Notes: a model not told the origin generated them from the sequence alone. DNA of 37,841 nt from an uncultured Verrucomicrobiales bacterium (GCA_937928425.1 CALFVL010000134.1:1-37841), one strand, 5' to 3'; positions 26,664 to 35,727 are shown, counted from the first letter of the stretch. Numbers and translations are program-made.

Positions 26664-27725
26664 ATGTCCATCTACGTCATCACCGGCACTGACGAAGGCC
26701 GCGTCGCAGAAGAAGCCACGGCTCTCTTCAATGACATCATCCCCCCCGACAGTGACGAATTTACCAATGAAATCATCGAGGGTGTCGCCGACAACGCAGA
26801 GGACGCCTTCCAAAAATGCTCCCTCACCATCGAGGCGCTCCAAACCCTCGGCTTCTTCGGCGCAGAAAAAGTCGTCTGGCTAAAAGGGGCTAACTTCTTC
26901 GGCACTGACCGCAGCAGCGAGGCTGAGCGTGCACTCAGCGGAGTAGAAAACCTCCTCCAAGTCCTCCAAGACGGCCTCCCCCCTGGCGTGAAATTCCTCC
27001 TCAGTGCCACCGCCATGAACGGCGTTCGCCGCTTTGGAAAATGGGCAAAAAAATCCACCGACTACCGCTCCTTTGATAAAATCGACACCTCAAAAGAAGG
27101 CTGGGAAGAACAAGTCGCCCTCAGTGTAAAACGCATCGCTCGGGAAAAAAAACTCACCTTCGATGAAGAAGCCCTCGCCCTCTTCGTCCAGCGTGCTGGA
27201 GCTGACTCCCGCCAAATTTCTAACGAGCTCGATAAACTCCACCTCTACCTCGGTGAACGGAGTGAGATCAACAGTGAAGACGTCACCCTCATGGTCTCCG
27301 TCAGCCATAAAGGAGTCATTTGGGAAATCTCCCGTGCCGTAGAACGACGTAACGCCAAACGCGCCATCGACCTCATCGACTCCCTCCTCGCTAAAAACGA
27401 AAACGCCGTCGGCATCATCAAAGCCTCCATCATCCCCACCGTTCGTAACCTCTTCTTCGCCAAACTCACCGACTCCTACGGCGGCCCAAACCGCGCCCCC
27501 GCCGGCATCAAAGCAGCCCTCCCCAAAAAGAAAGACGGCAGCATCAATACCTGGGGACTAAAAATGGCAGCCACGGGAGCACGGAACTACTCCCTCCCCC
27601 AGCTCCAACAAGCCATGTCTGACTGCCTTCACGCCGATAAAACCCTCGTCACCTCTGGCCAAGACCACCGCATGGTCCTCCATAAACTCATCATCAAGCT
27701 CTGTGATGGCCAGCGCGCCGCCTAA
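26664..27725 (+). CDS. holA: DNA polymerase III subunit delta
   Basis: 353 residues. The clamp-loader delta subunit opens the beta sliding clamp. Typical features are the N-terminal YVITGTDEGRVAEEATALF, the VVWLKGANFF segment followed by a short acidic region, the FVQRAGADSRQISNELDKLHLYLG helix and GVIWEISRAVERRNAKRAIDLIDSLL, then the C-terminal collar domain. Sequence conservation in this family is low, but the pattern is clear. It starts 38 bases after the ferredoxin-like gene. Confidence 0.9.
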   Translation: MSIYVITGTDEGRVAEEATALFNDIIPPDSDEFTNEIIEGVADNAEDAFQKCSLTIEALQTLGFFGAEKVVWLKGANFFGTDRSSEAERALSGVENLLQVLQDGLPPGVKFLLSATAMNGVRRFGKWAKKSTDYRSFDKIDTSKEGWEEQVALSVKRIAREKKLTFDEEALALFVQRAGADSRQISNELDKLHLYLGERSEINSEDVTLMVSVSHKGVIWEISRAVERRNAKRAIDLIDSLLAKNENAVGIIKASIIPTVRNLFFAKLTDSYGGPNRAPAGIKAALPKKKDGSINTWGLKMAATGARNYSLPQLQQAMSDCLHADKTLVTSGQDHRMVLHKLIIKLCDGQRAA

Positions 27726-27814
27726 GCCTAAACGGGCATCCCCCTTGACCACATTTCTCCAAAAACTCACACTCCGTTCTTAAAACCACCTTAAAAAAAA
27801 GTCCACCCACTCCC

Positions 27815-30106
27815 ATGACTCTACGCCCGCTCACCCTCATTCTTCTATGCCTCCTCATCAGCAAGAGCATCTCCTCTGCAGAAATCAGCGGCTGGCTCAA
27901 CTGGCGCGGCCCTAACCAAAACGGCACCTCAGATGAGACCCACCTCCCAGACACTTGGAAACCCGGAGCCGCTAACCAACTCTGGAAATACGAGCTCAAC
28001 GGCGCGGGAGCCCCCGTCATCGCGAACGGGAAACTCTACATCTTCGGCTACGGTCAATTCGGCGATGACCCCGCCCAAGACGTCCAAGAAACCCTCCTCT
28101 GCCTAAACGCCCATACTGGAGAAAAAATCTGGGAAAAACACTTCCCTGACTACATCTCAGACGTCGTCTATAACCGCTACGGCATCGGCTCCCCCGTCAT
28201 CGACCCCCAGACCGGTAACATCTACCTCCAAACCTCAAACGGCCGCTGCGCCGCCTTCACCCCTGACGGCAAAGCCCTCTGGGAAACCTCCCTGATCGAA
28301 AAACTCGCCCGCCTCACCTTCCCAAACGGCCGCACCGGCTCACCTGCCGTCTTTGAAAACCTCGTCATCTTCCACTGCGTCACCGCCAACTGGGGAAGCA
28401 CCGGACCCGCTCGTGACCGCTTCTACGCCTTTGATAAAATCACCGGTGAACTCATCTGGTATTCCACTCCCGGCGTCCGCCCCGTGGACTCCTCCTTCTC
28501 CATGCCCGTCTTCGGAAACCTCGGTGATCAGGCCGTCTTCTACGCCGGCACCGGCTGCGGAAACATCGTCTGCGTGAACGCCCGCACTGGCGAGCCCGTC
28601 TGGCGTTTCCAGCTCTCACAAGGCGGCGTCAACTCCCAAGTCCTCCTCTACGGCCATGACAAACTCATCGCCCTCCACGGAAAAGAAAACACCGATGCTT
28701 CCTCAAAAGGGCGCCTCGTCTGCCTAAACATCCCCACCGAATACCCTAGCGAGCACCTCATCCTAGATAAAGAGGCCGAGCTCTGGCGTAATGACGACCA
28801 CATCGGCTTCACCAGCTCACCCATCCTCGTCACCGACCGCGTTTACACCACCAACTTCACCGGAGAACTCATCTGTGTAAACGCCACGAACGGAAAAACC
28901 CTCTGGCAAAAAAAACAAGCCCCAGACCAAATCCACGCCTCCCCCACCTACGGCGATGGTAAGATCTACGCCCCCTGGTTCGAGGGCTCCTTCCTCATCA
29001 CGAAGCCCAGTGACCAAAAAGCACAAATCCTCTCCCACACTGACATAAAATCCGCGGACGGCTCCGGCGTAAAATGCCTCGCCGCCCCCACCATCTGGGC
29101 TGGTAAAGTCTACCTCTCCACCCGTGACGGCCTCTACTGCTTCGGCAATAAAGACGGCAAATTTCAGACAAATAAAAAACCTCCCGTAGAAAATCCCCAC
29201 GGCCCTGTCAGCCAACTCCAGATCGTCCCCGCCGAGTTCGCCATCACCCCTGGCAGCACCCAAGAGTTCAAGGTCTGGGGCCTCAATCAATCTGGCCAGC
29301 GCATCAAACTCCTAAATGAAAACCTCAACTGGAAAAAATTCATCCCCCCCACTGCGAAAGTCAAAGCCACCCTAGATGCCACCCTAGACCCTAAAACCGG
29401 AAGCATCACCGCCGCTCCAAACGCCCAAATGTCTGCAGGCGCGCTCAAAGTCACCTTTGGAGAAATCTCCGCCACCACTCGCGGACGCATCCACGCCGGC
29501 CCCGGTTATCATGAAAACTTCGAGACCATCCCCCTGACCCAAGAATTCGCTGGAGAAAAAGTCAACTTCCCACCCCTCGCCTGGCTCGGCGCCCGTATCA
29601 AATGGCACGTCCTAGAAAAAGACGGCTCCCAAGTCATCGCAAATCGGCTCGATAACGTCCTCTTCCAACGGAGCATGAACTTCTTTGGAGATCCTGAATT
29701 GAAAAACTACACCCTCTCTGCCGAAGTCATGACAGATGGGAACCGCCGCATTAAATCCACCGTAGGCCTCGTAAACCAACGCTACCTCATCACCCTCGTC
29801 GGGAACCAAAACCTCCTCGAAGTCACCAGTAACCACGAGCGACTCAAAGACTCTGTTAAATTCCCCATCAAAGCCAACACCTGGTATCATCTCAAAACCT
29901 ACGTCCACAGCCATGAAGACGGCTCCGGTGAAGTCCGTGCCAAAGCATGGCCCAAAGGCAGTGCAGAGCCTAGCGAATGGACCCTCAAAACCCCCGTCAA
30001 ACGAGTCCACCCGAAGGGCGCTCCCGGCATCTTCGCCTTCTCTCCTCAATCTCAAAAACGCGTCTACCTAGACGAGCTCACCCTCAGCAAATCACCAAAC
30101 CCGTAA
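27815..30106 (+). CDS. secreted PQQ-like beta-propeller protein with C-terminal beta-sandwich region
   Basis: 763 residues. A signal peptide (about 1-22) precedes WLNWRGPNQNGTSDETHLPDTW, the standard opening of PVC-bacteria PQQ-propeller proteins. Seven or so blades follow, with repeats such as LLCLNAHTGEKIWEKHF, RFYAFDKITGELIWY and LICVNATNGKTLWQKK up to about residue 455. The last 300 residues differ: a bacterial-Ig-like strand region (LQIVPAEFAITPGSTQEFKVWG) and a concanavalin-like domain (GYHENFETIPLTQEF ... WYHLKTYVHSHEDGSGEV). Probable role is carbohydrate- or surface-binding in the periplasm or outside; no enzyme residues are identified. Its last codons lie inside the tandem repeat. 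Confidence 0.85.
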   Translation: MTLRPLTLILLCLLISKSISSAEISGWLNWRGPNQNGTSDETHLPDTWKPGAANQLWKYELNGAGAPVIANGKLYIFGYGQFGDDPAQDVQETLLCLNAHTGEKIWEKHFPDYISDVVYNRYGIGSPVIDPQTGNIYLQTSNGRCAAFTPDGKALWETSLIEKLARLTFPNGRTGSPAVFENLVIFHCVTANWGSTGPARDRFYAFDKITGELIWYSTPGVRPVDSSFSMPVFGNLGDQAVFYAGTGCGNIVCVNARTGEPVWRFQLSQGGVNSQVLLYGHDKLIALHGKENTDASSKGRLVCLNIPTEYPSEHLILDKEAELWRNDDHIGFTSSPILVTDRVYTTNFTGELICVNATNGKTLWQKKQAPDQIHASPTYGDGKIYAPWFEGSFLITKPSDQKAQILSHTDIKSADGSGVKCLAAPTIWAGKVYLSTRDGLYCFGNKDGKFQTNKKPPVENPHGPVSQLQIVPAEFAITPGSTQEFKVWGLNQSGQRIKLLNENLNWKKFIPPTAKVKATLDATLDPKTGSITAAPNAQMSAGALKVTFGEISATTRGRIHAGPGYHENFETIPLTQEFAGEKVNFPPLAWLGARIKWHVLEKDGSQVIANRLDNVLFQRSMNFFGDPELKNYTLSAEVMTDGNRRIKSTVGLVNQRYLITLVGNQNLLEVTSNHERLKDSVKFPIKANTWYHLKTYVHSHEDGSGEVRAKAWPKGSAEPSEWTLKTPVKRVHPKGAPGIFAFSPQSQKRVYLDELTLSKSPNP

Positions 30107-30214
30107 CAGAGGCTCTCAGCCTCTGACCTTCTTAAAATCCCACCAAAAATCTTCACCAAACTCGTAACAGAGGCTCTCAGCCTCTGACCTCTTTAACACC
30201 CCACCAAAAATCTT
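30093..30214. repeat. two tandem copies of a 61-bp repeat containing a hairpin
   Basis: Units 30093-30153 and 30154-30214 differ at about five positions. Each contains CAGAGGC-TCTCA-GCCTCTG, a 7-bp stem with 5-base loop, followed by a conserved CACCAAAAATCTT. The first unit includes the last codons and stop of the propeller gene. No T-run follows the stems, so intrinsic termination is unlikely. It resembles a small REP-like element or a local duplication. Confidence 0.9.
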
Positions 30215-30240
30215 TCTTCTCTCACTCCCATAAAACTCTC

Positions 30241-31743
30241 ATGAAAACCACCATCGCCCTTTTCCTCTCCGCCTTCACCCTCACCCATGCCACCGCTCAA
30301 GACTGGCCCATGTGGGGACGCACTCCAGACCGGAACATGGTCGGCCCCGCTAAAAACCTCCCCACTGACATCCACCCCGGCGAGCTCGACGACGAGACCG
30401 AAGCCGCCCTCCTCAGCGAGGCCAAGCACATCAAGTGGGCGGCGAAACTCGGCTCCCAAGCCTATGGCAACACCGTAGTGGCTGATGGGAAAGTTTACGT
30501 CGGCACGAATAACGAAAGCCCCCGCGATAAAACACAGCAAGGAGACCGAGGCATCATGATGGCCTTTGACGAGAAAGACGGCTCCTTTCTCTGGCAACTC
30601 ATCATCCCTAAGCTTGGTGCCGGGAAAGTCAGTGACTGGGAATACGTCGGCCTCTGCTCCTCACCCGCCGTCGAGGGAAAGCGCATGTGGCTCGTCACGA
30701 ACCGAGGAGAAGTCATCTGCTTAGACACCGAGGGCATGGCGAATGGAAATGATGGCCCCTTTAAAGACGAAGCAAAATACATGGCCCTCAAGGACGAAGT
30801 CGTCGAAGTCACTGAGCAACACGCCGACATTCTCTGGATCTATGACATGCGCGAAGAACTCGGTATTTTCCCCCATAATGTCTCCTCCTGCTCACCAGTC
30901 ATCATTGGAGACCAACTCTACACCGCCACCTCTAACGGGGTCGACTGGTCCCACACCAACATTCCCGCGCCTAATTCTCCCGCCCTCATCAGCCTAAACA
31001 AGAACACAGGTGAACTCCTCGCCGAGGAAGCCTCCGGTGTTTCCACCCGTGTCCTCCACGCCAGTTGGTCCTCACCTGCCTACGGGAAAATTGGCGGGAA
31101 AGACGCCATCGTCTGGGGTGGTGGTGATGGATACGCCTACGCCTTTGACCCAGAGCCCATCAAAGACGAAGAAGACTACAACATCTTTAAAGAACTCTGG
31201 AAAATAGACTGTAACCCTAAGGAATATCGCGAAAAAGACGGGAAACCCATCAAATACGCCACCTACGCTGGTGCCAGTGAAATCATCGGCACCGCCGTCA
31301 TCGCAGACGGCCTCACCTATCTCCTCATCGGTCAGGACCCCGAGCACGGAGACGGCGTGGGGAACATCCTCTGCTTAGATGACAAAGGGGGCATCGTCTG
31401 GTCCTCCCAAGAAGTGGGCCGCTCCATCTCCACCCTCAGCATCTCAGACGGCCTGCTTTATGCAGCCGAGTATAAAGGAGACATCCACTGCTTCGACGCT
31501 CAGACCGGTAAACCACACTGGAAGCATGAAACGCAATCACGCATCTGGGGGTCTACCCTAGTCGCTGACCAGAAAGTCTGGATCGGCACCGAGGATGGAG
31601 AACTCCACATCCTAAAAGCAGGAAAAGAAAAAGAAGTCTTAGGCCTCATCGAATTCCCCGCCCCCATCTACAGCAGCGCGATCGTCGCTAATGACACCGT
31701 CTACATCGCCACTCAGACGCACCTCTACGCCATTGCTAAATGA
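30241..31743 (+). CDS. secreted PQQ-like beta-propeller protein
   Basis: 500 residues. Signal peptide MKTTIALFLSAFTLTHATA, then WPMWGRTPDRNMV and propeller blades to the end: MMAFDEKDGSFLWQL, ICLDTEGMAN, ALISLNKNTGELLAEE, YAYAFDP, IHCFDAQTGKPHWKHE, VWIGTEDGELHIL. It lacks the extra C-terminal region of its neighbour, so the two are not simple copies. Family members are outer-membrane-associated BamB-like proteins or dehydrogenase-like; the residues for PQQ or calcium chemistry are not evident, so catalysis is not claimed. Probably transcribed with the preceding gene. Confidence 0.85.
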   Translation: MKTTIALFLSAFTLTHATAQDWPMWGRTPDRNMVGPAKNLPTDIHPGELDDETEAALLSEAKHIKWAAKLGSQAYGNTVVADGKVYVGTNNESPRDKTQQGDRGIMMAFDEKDGSFLWQLIIPKLGAGKVSDWEYVGLCSSPAVEGKRMWLVTNRGEVICLDTEGMANGNDGPFKDEAKYMALKDEVVEVTEQHADILWIYDMREELGIFPHNVSSCSPVIIGDQLYTATSNGVDWSHTNIPAPNSPALISLNKNTGELLAEEASGVSTRVLHASWSSPAYGKIGGKDAIVWGGGDGYAYAFDPEPIKDEEDYNIFKELWKIDCNPKEYREKDGKPIKYATYAGASEIIGTAVIADGLTYLLIGQDPEHGDGVGNILCLDDKGGIVWSSQEVGRSISTLSISDGLLYAAEYKGDIHCFDAQTGKPHWKHETQSRIWGSTLVADQKVWIGTEDGELHILKAGKEKEVLGLIEFPAPIYSSAIVANDTVYIATQTHLYAIAK

Positions 31744-31823
31744 CTGTGCTTACGCTCGCTAGGGCTGCTCACCGAAGAGTTTAAAGACGGCCTCTTATAA
31801 GTCGGAGAATGATCTGAGTGGGA

Positions 31824-32501
31824 TTATTTTTTAAGTAAATCGCGCACTCGATTAAGGACGACTGCTTCTCCCATGATGAAGCTGTGGTCAGCATCTACGA
31901 CTTCAAGGCGGGTCTGCCCTATGACATGACCACCTGCTACACTCACCACACCATCGTGCTCCCCTTGAAAGAGGAAATTAAAGAAGGGGACACTTTGCCT
32001 CCTGCCCATAATGACAGTGACGTCCTGACCACCTGAGAAGCTGGGAATTTCACGTCTCACTCGCTCCGTAGCCAGACTCATTCCAGCAGGGCCGAGGAGG
32101 TAGTGAGCGGGTGGAAAATCCTGAAGCCAGTCGATAATTTCACTCCCTTGGTTAGGAGGAGCGAGCATGATAATCTTTCCAGTGACAAGTTCAGGATGAC
32201 GCTGGGCGAGACAGCGAAGGACGATCCCACCCATGGAGTGAGTCACAAAGTGAGTGATTTTTTCTGATCCACGCAGCTCTTGCGCAAGGCTCTCCACCAG
32301 CTCGCTCATCGACTTACGAAAAGAAGGATAAGGGTGATTAAATATCTCGAACCCTTCCTGAGAGAGTGTGAGGGCGAGTTCATCCATAGACCAAGCGCTT
32401 CGCCAAAGGCCGTGAAGGAGAACGACTCGATCTCCAGCCCCCGCACGATGACGCAAGCGCTGCCAAGGAAGGGGTGGGATGAGGAGCTTAAGGCGATTCA
32501 T
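31824..32501 (-). CDS. alpha/beta hydrolase (esterase/lipase-like)
   Basis: 225 residues. VVLLHGLWRSAWSMD forms the oxyanion region, and THSMGGIVLRCLAQRHP carries the nucleophile Ser89 in a GxSxG-like HSMGG. The likely catalytic His is in DADHSFIMG near the C-terminus, and NQGSEIIDWL matches the lid side. No signal peptide is apparent, although the N-terminus is proline-rich (LLIPPLPWQRL). This pattern resembles PGAP1-like or triacylglycerol-lipase-like hydrolases. The substrate is unknown. Confidence 0.85.
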   Translation of the reverse strand: MNRLKLLIPPLPWQRLRHRAGAGDRVVLLHGLWRSAWSMDELALTLSQEGFEIFNHPYPSFRKSMSELVESLAQELRGSEKITHFVTHSMGGIVLRCLAQRHPELVTGKIIMLAPPNQGSEIIDWLQDFPPAHYLLGPAGMSLATERVRREIPSFSGGQDVTVIMGRRQSVPFFNFLFQGEHDGVVSVAGGHVIGQTRLEVVDADHSFIMGEAVVLNRVRDLLKK

Positions 32502-32684
32502 GAGAAGAAATTAAACAGGAATGACACCATATTTTAAATTGATACTAATGATTCAAACATCAGTTAAATTTATGATGAATTTGACGATTCATTTCACAAT
32601 GATCAGTGATTTCTCTGAGACACCTCGGGGAAAGTTTCGTCTTTCCAAATACACCTCATTCTCAGGCGGGATCTCTCTCAATTT

Positions 32685-33107
32685 TTAAGTGTCTCCTTGA
32701 ATCATCAACACGATGCGGCGGCTATGTGGCTGATCGCGGTGCTCAAAAAGAAAAATACCCTGCCAAGTTCCGAGAGCGACTTGGCGCTCGATGATCGGGA
32801 TGACCTCACTGGTGCGCGTGAGTACCATCCGGATGTGAGAAGGCATGTCATCTGGTCCCTCATGAGTGTGGATGAAATATGGACTGTCTTCCGGGACAAG
32901 CTGATCGAAGAAGGCATGTAAGTCCGTGCGGGCGCTAGGATCTGCGTTTTCCATAATGACGAGACTCGCACTCGTGTGCTGGATAAAAACTGTGACGCTG
33001 CCCGTAATAATACCTACCTGAGCCACCGCTTCCTCGACCTGCTGGGTAATCTCGTAGGTTCCCTTCCCCGAGGTGCGAAGGGTAAAACTTGCTGCGTGAC
33101 TTGGCAT
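32685..33107 (-). CDS. yjbQ: YjbQ family protein (UPF0047, secondary thiamine-phosphate synthase-like)
   Basis: 140 residues, usual length. FIQHTSASLVIMENADPSARTDL, HTHEGPDDMPSHIRMVLT and GTWQGIFLFEHRDQPHSRRI are the three signature blocks, with conserved His residues that bind metal in structures of the family. The E. coli member can supply weak thiamine-phosphate synthase activity; the physiological role is uncertain. Confidence 0.93.
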   Translation of the reverse strand: MPSHAASFTLRTSGKGTYEITQQVEEAVAQVGIITGSVTVFIQHTSASLVIMENADPSARTDLHAFFDQLVPEDSPYFIHTHEGPDDMPSHIRMVLTRTSEVIPIIERQVALGTWQGIFLFEHRDQPHSRRIVLMIQGDT

Positions 33108-33193
33108 GAGGGAATTTTGACAGAAGACTGAAAAAACGCGCAGCGAAAAATCTCGCAGCGCGTCTTAGAAAATCAGGTGAAGTCCCCGAGTGC

Positions 33194-33565
33194 CTAAAAT
33201 CTAAACTCAGTTTGGTCCTCAATCTGCTCATCTACTGGCATGGCAGGAGAGCCTTGCCCACCCTCGAAGGAAGCCGGTGCCCGATTCGAGTCTGGAACGG
33301 TTCCAGGACCAGCAGGCCAGATAAGAACTGCAAGCATGATGGCAGCATAGGCTGCTCCAGCACCTGCAACCCACTTGATGGAACCTAACTCGCGGAACCA
33401 AGTCGCGACACGCTCGAAGAAGAGGGTAGTGGATGACTTGTGTAAAAGCTCACTACGCTGACGCTGCTGAAACTCAAGGAGGAAGTCCTCAAAGTATCCA
33501 TCACGAGGAGTCTCGTAGCGTTTGAGGCTTACAATTTTTTGAATTTGTTCTTCGTAGTTGCTCAT
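33194..33565 (-). CDS. putative single-pass membrane anti-sigma factor
   Basis: 123 residues. The N-terminal cytoplasmic part (MSNYEEQIQKIVSLKRYETPRDGYFEDFLLEFQQRQR) precedes one membrane helix at about 65-84 (WVAGAGAAYAAIMLAVLIW) and a short Pro/Gly/acidic outer segment. It lies immediately downstream of an ECF sigma factor gene in the same direction, which suggests an anti-sigma role. It lacks the HxxxCxxC zinc motif of classical anti-sigma domains, so the call is contextual. Confidence 0.6.
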   Translation of the reverse strand: MSNYEEQIQKIVSLKRYETPRDGYFEDFLLEFQQRQRSELLHKSSTTLFFERVATWFRELGSIKWVAGAGAAYAAIMLAVLIWPAGPGTVPDSNRAPASFEGGQGSPAMPVDEQIEDQTEFRF

Positions 33566-33619
33566 ATCTGAGTGTTTTTATAAAAAATACTAAAAGGTTA
33601 ACTTTTCCAAGTAAAAAAT

Positions 33620-34231
33620 TTAGTGAATGAATTCTTCTAAATGCCCCTGCAATTGCTTGTGCGCATAGAAGAGTCTAGAACGGACGGTTCCTTCTGATAT
33701 CTTAAGGATTTTACTGATTTCAGCATGGGGCATTCCTTGGATATCAAACATGGTCACAACTGCTCTGTGGTCCTCTGACAGCGTTTGCATGGCTTCGTTC
33801 AATTTTTTTTGAAGTTCGTTCACATCGCTTTGGTGGCGAGGGTTAGCGGCGTGCCCGATATCGACCATAGCTTCGTCGTTTTGAATCCCTGAATCGACAT
33901 CATCAAGACTCCACGCGACACGGCGCTTCCTCTTTTTCAGGAAGTTAAGCGTCATATTAGTCGCGATAGAATAAATCCAAGTGTAAAAACTGGATTTACC
34001 CCGGAAACGTTTAAGTGATCGGTAGGCCTTCGCGAAAATATCTTGGAGCAGATCGTGAGTGTCCTCTTTATTAGAAGTCATATGGTAAACCATGCCGTAA
34101 AGACGTGGGCTAAATTTCACCACCAAGTCATCGAAGGCCCGAGTGTCCCCTGCTTGAGCACGGCGGACAAGTTCACGGTCAAGATCGGCATCAGCTTTTA
34201 CAGCAGACTCAGAATGCGGTTCACTAGACAT
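33620..34231 (-). CDS. ECF-type RNA polymerase sigma factor (RpoE-like)
   Basis: 203 residues. Region 2 spans about 20-95: RRAQAGDTRAFDDLVVKFSPRLYGMVYHMT, LLQDIFAKAYRSLKRFRGKSSFYTWIYSIATNM. Region 4 spans about 140-195: LSEDHRAVVTMFDIQGMPHAEISKILKISEGTVRSRLFYAHKQL with the DNA-reading helix. The linker between them is acidic (DDVDSGIQNDEAMVDIGH). The family reads envelope or stress-specific promoters. Its own promoter specificity cannot be read here. It is paired with the downstream putative anti-sigma gene, 54 bases away. Confidence 0.95.
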   Translation of the reverse strand: MSSEPHSESAVKADADLDRELVRRAQAGDTRAFDDLVVKFSPRLYGMVYHMTSNKEDTHDLLQDIFAKAYRSLKRFRGKSSFYTWIYSIATNMTLNFLKKRKRRVAWSLDDVDSGIQNDEAMVDIGHAANPRHQSDVNELQKKLNEAMQTLSEDHRAVVTMFDIQGMPHAEISKILKISEGTVRSRLFYAHKQLQGHLEEFIH

Positions 34232-34301
34232 TAGGAAAAAAAAGGTTCGGATAGGGTCTTCTCGAGTCCTAGTTTAAAAGCTTGGGAAGCATCCTGCACG
34301 T

Positions 34302-34658
34302 TCAATCTCTGTTCAAAGATGGCCGATTCACCACCACTCCGACCCAGTCTGTCTCAGGCAGGATGAACTTTTCTAATTCCACCCGCACCTGGCGCACCGG
34401 ATAGTGTTCTAAAATAAAGGCCGCGATCTCCTGAGCCAAGGTCTCAAGCAAATGCCTCTCCCCCGCTGCCGCAAGCTGGCGAACGGAGTCCGAAACCTCC
34501 TTATAATCAACAGTCCCATCAATTCGGTCATCCTTTGAAAAAGCCCCCACCTCTAGAGTCAGATGGGCACGGAGATTTTGGCGCTCGGCTCTCTCCTCCG
34601 CAGGCACACCGATCAAGCAAGAAAGCTGTAGGCCACGAATAAGGATCTGATCATTCAT
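34302..34658 (-). CDS. folB: dihydroneopterin aldolase
   Basis: 118 residues, normal length. It converts 7,8-dihydroneopterin to 6-hydroxymethyl-dihydropterin and glycolaldehyde in folate biosynthesis. The N-terminal IRGLQLSCLIGVPAEERAERQ has the active-site Glu, and DGTVDYKEVSDSVRQLA and HLLETLAQEIA follow, then VRVELEKFILPETDWVGVVV. The start overlaps the stop of the HAD hydrolase gene by four bases (ATGA), so translation is coupled. Confidence 0.92.
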   Translation of the reverse strand: MNDQILIRGLQLSCLIGVPAEERAERQNLRAHLTLEVGAFSKDDRIDGTVDYKEVSDSVRQLAAAGERHLLETLAQEIAAFILEHYPVRQVRVELEKFILPETDWVGVVVNRPSLNRD

Positions 34659-35296
34659 AGAGCCACCCTTTCTGATCGCTGAAAATATTCACACACCTCC
34701 CCTAAATGGGCGAAGATCTGAGTCGGTTCCGTTTTGACCAATCGCTCAAGTGGGTCATAGCCCGTGCTCAGAGCAAGCGAGTCAATGCCCCCATGCTTGG
34801 CGGTGGCGACATCATGAGCCATATCCCCTAAAAAAGCAGTCATAGGAACCTTGAGTTGGTGAACCTTAAGGAGCTCTCCAATGCGTTCCCGTTTATCAAT
34901 AACCCCCGCATAGACCTTCTCAAAATAAGTCAGCAGCCCAAATGCCTGCGCTTGCTCCATGAAAATCCCCTCATCCATACTCGAAAGGACGAAGCAACGC
35001 ACCCCCTCAGCCCGGCACCACTCAAGAATCTCCCTAGCATGTGGAAGCAGCGTAACGCCGACTGGAGACTGCCTAAATGCCCTACGAAAAGTCCCCTCCA
35101 GCTCCGCAATCGCAACCCCTGGGAGGACCTCTTCATAAAAATCAGGATACGGCAGGCGGAAACGCTCTCGGAACTCCTCTCGGCTCATAGCCGGTAGCCC
35201 ATAATCTGCTAAAACCGCATTCGTCGCATACAAAGTGGGCGGCAAGTCATCCACCAAAGTCCCTGACCAATCGAAAAGTAAGGAATGATACTTCAT
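34655..35296 (-). CDS. HAD-family hydrolase with DWSGT nucleophile motif
   Basis: 213 residues with the beta-phosphoglucomutase/phosphoglycolate phosphatase layout: helical cap at about 20-80, motif II CFVLSSMDEG, a motif III lysine in GVIDKRERIGEL, and motif IV GDMAHDVATAKHGG. Motif I is FDWSGTLVDD. The first Asp, which forms the aspartyl-phosphate, is kept, but the second Asp (acid/base, usually DxD) is Ser. This is unusual for phosphatases and may change the reaction. Coupled by overlap to folB; the substrate is unknown. Confidence 0.85.
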   Translation of the reverse strand: MKYHSLLFDWSGTLVDDLPPTLYATNAVLADYGLPAMSREEFRERFRLPYPDFYEEVLPGVAIAELEGTFRRAFRQSPVGVTLLPHAREILEWCRAEGVRCFVLSSMDEGIFMEQAQAFGLLTYFEKVYAGVIDKRERIGELLKVHQLKVPMTAFLGDMAHDVATAKHGGIDSLALSTGYDPLERLVKTEPTQIFAHLGEVCEYFQRSERVAL

Positions 35297-35316
35297 AGAA
35301 CGTCCTTCATAAATTT

Positions 35317-35721
35317 TTACCCGATCGTGAGCCGTAGAGAAAGCACGTGTTCCTCACCTAAATCAGCTTGTAATTTACGTAAGAGGCCTGGTTTGAGCTG
35401 CTCAAGGTGATAGCGCATCGCAGGCTGGAGAACCTTCAGCGTGAGACAGCCCTTCCGGAGAGAGACTGGCTCAGTCTGCTTCGCCACCAACTCACCTGCG
35501 AGACTACTCCACGCCTCCTTCACGCGCTCCTCATTCAGCCCTCCTTGGAGGCCGATCGAGTCTAAAATCGCCTCAATATGGTCGACCGGTTTAGAAACAT
35601 TCTTATTTAAATCGAGCGGACGCCGTGCACCCACCCACTGGCCTACGATATCAGCCCGCATATTTCGCCGAGATATCTTCTTCCCTTTCTGAGAATGAGC
35701 ACTCGGCTGGCGAGACTTCAT
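35317..35721 (-). CDS. DUF721 / DciA-like protein
   Basis: 134 residues. A basic N-terminus (SRQPSAHSQKGKKISRRNMR) precedes a domain with VKEAWSSLAGELVAKQTEPVSLRKGCLTLKVLQPAMRYHLEQLKPGLLRKLQ, the standard DUF721 pattern (W...G..va..T.P..l..G.L.V......L). Family members include DciA, which helps load the replicative helicase DnaB in bacteria without DnaC. Assignment to that role is by family. Its neighbours are an upstream ferredoxin gene and a downstream HAD gene. Confidence 0.82.
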   Translation of the reverse strand: MKSRQPSAHSQKGKKISRRNMRADIVGQWVGARRPLDLNKNVSKPVDHIEAILDSIGLQGGLNEERVKEAWSSLAGELVAKQTEPVSLRKGCLTLKVLQPAMRYHLEQLKPGLLRKLQADLGEEHVLSLRLTIG

Positions 35722-35727
35722 CAGCCC

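Noticed and set aside
30107-30186. The 7-bp palindromes as intrinsic terminators
   Set aside because: Neither stem is followed by a T-run on either strand, and there are two copies in tandem.
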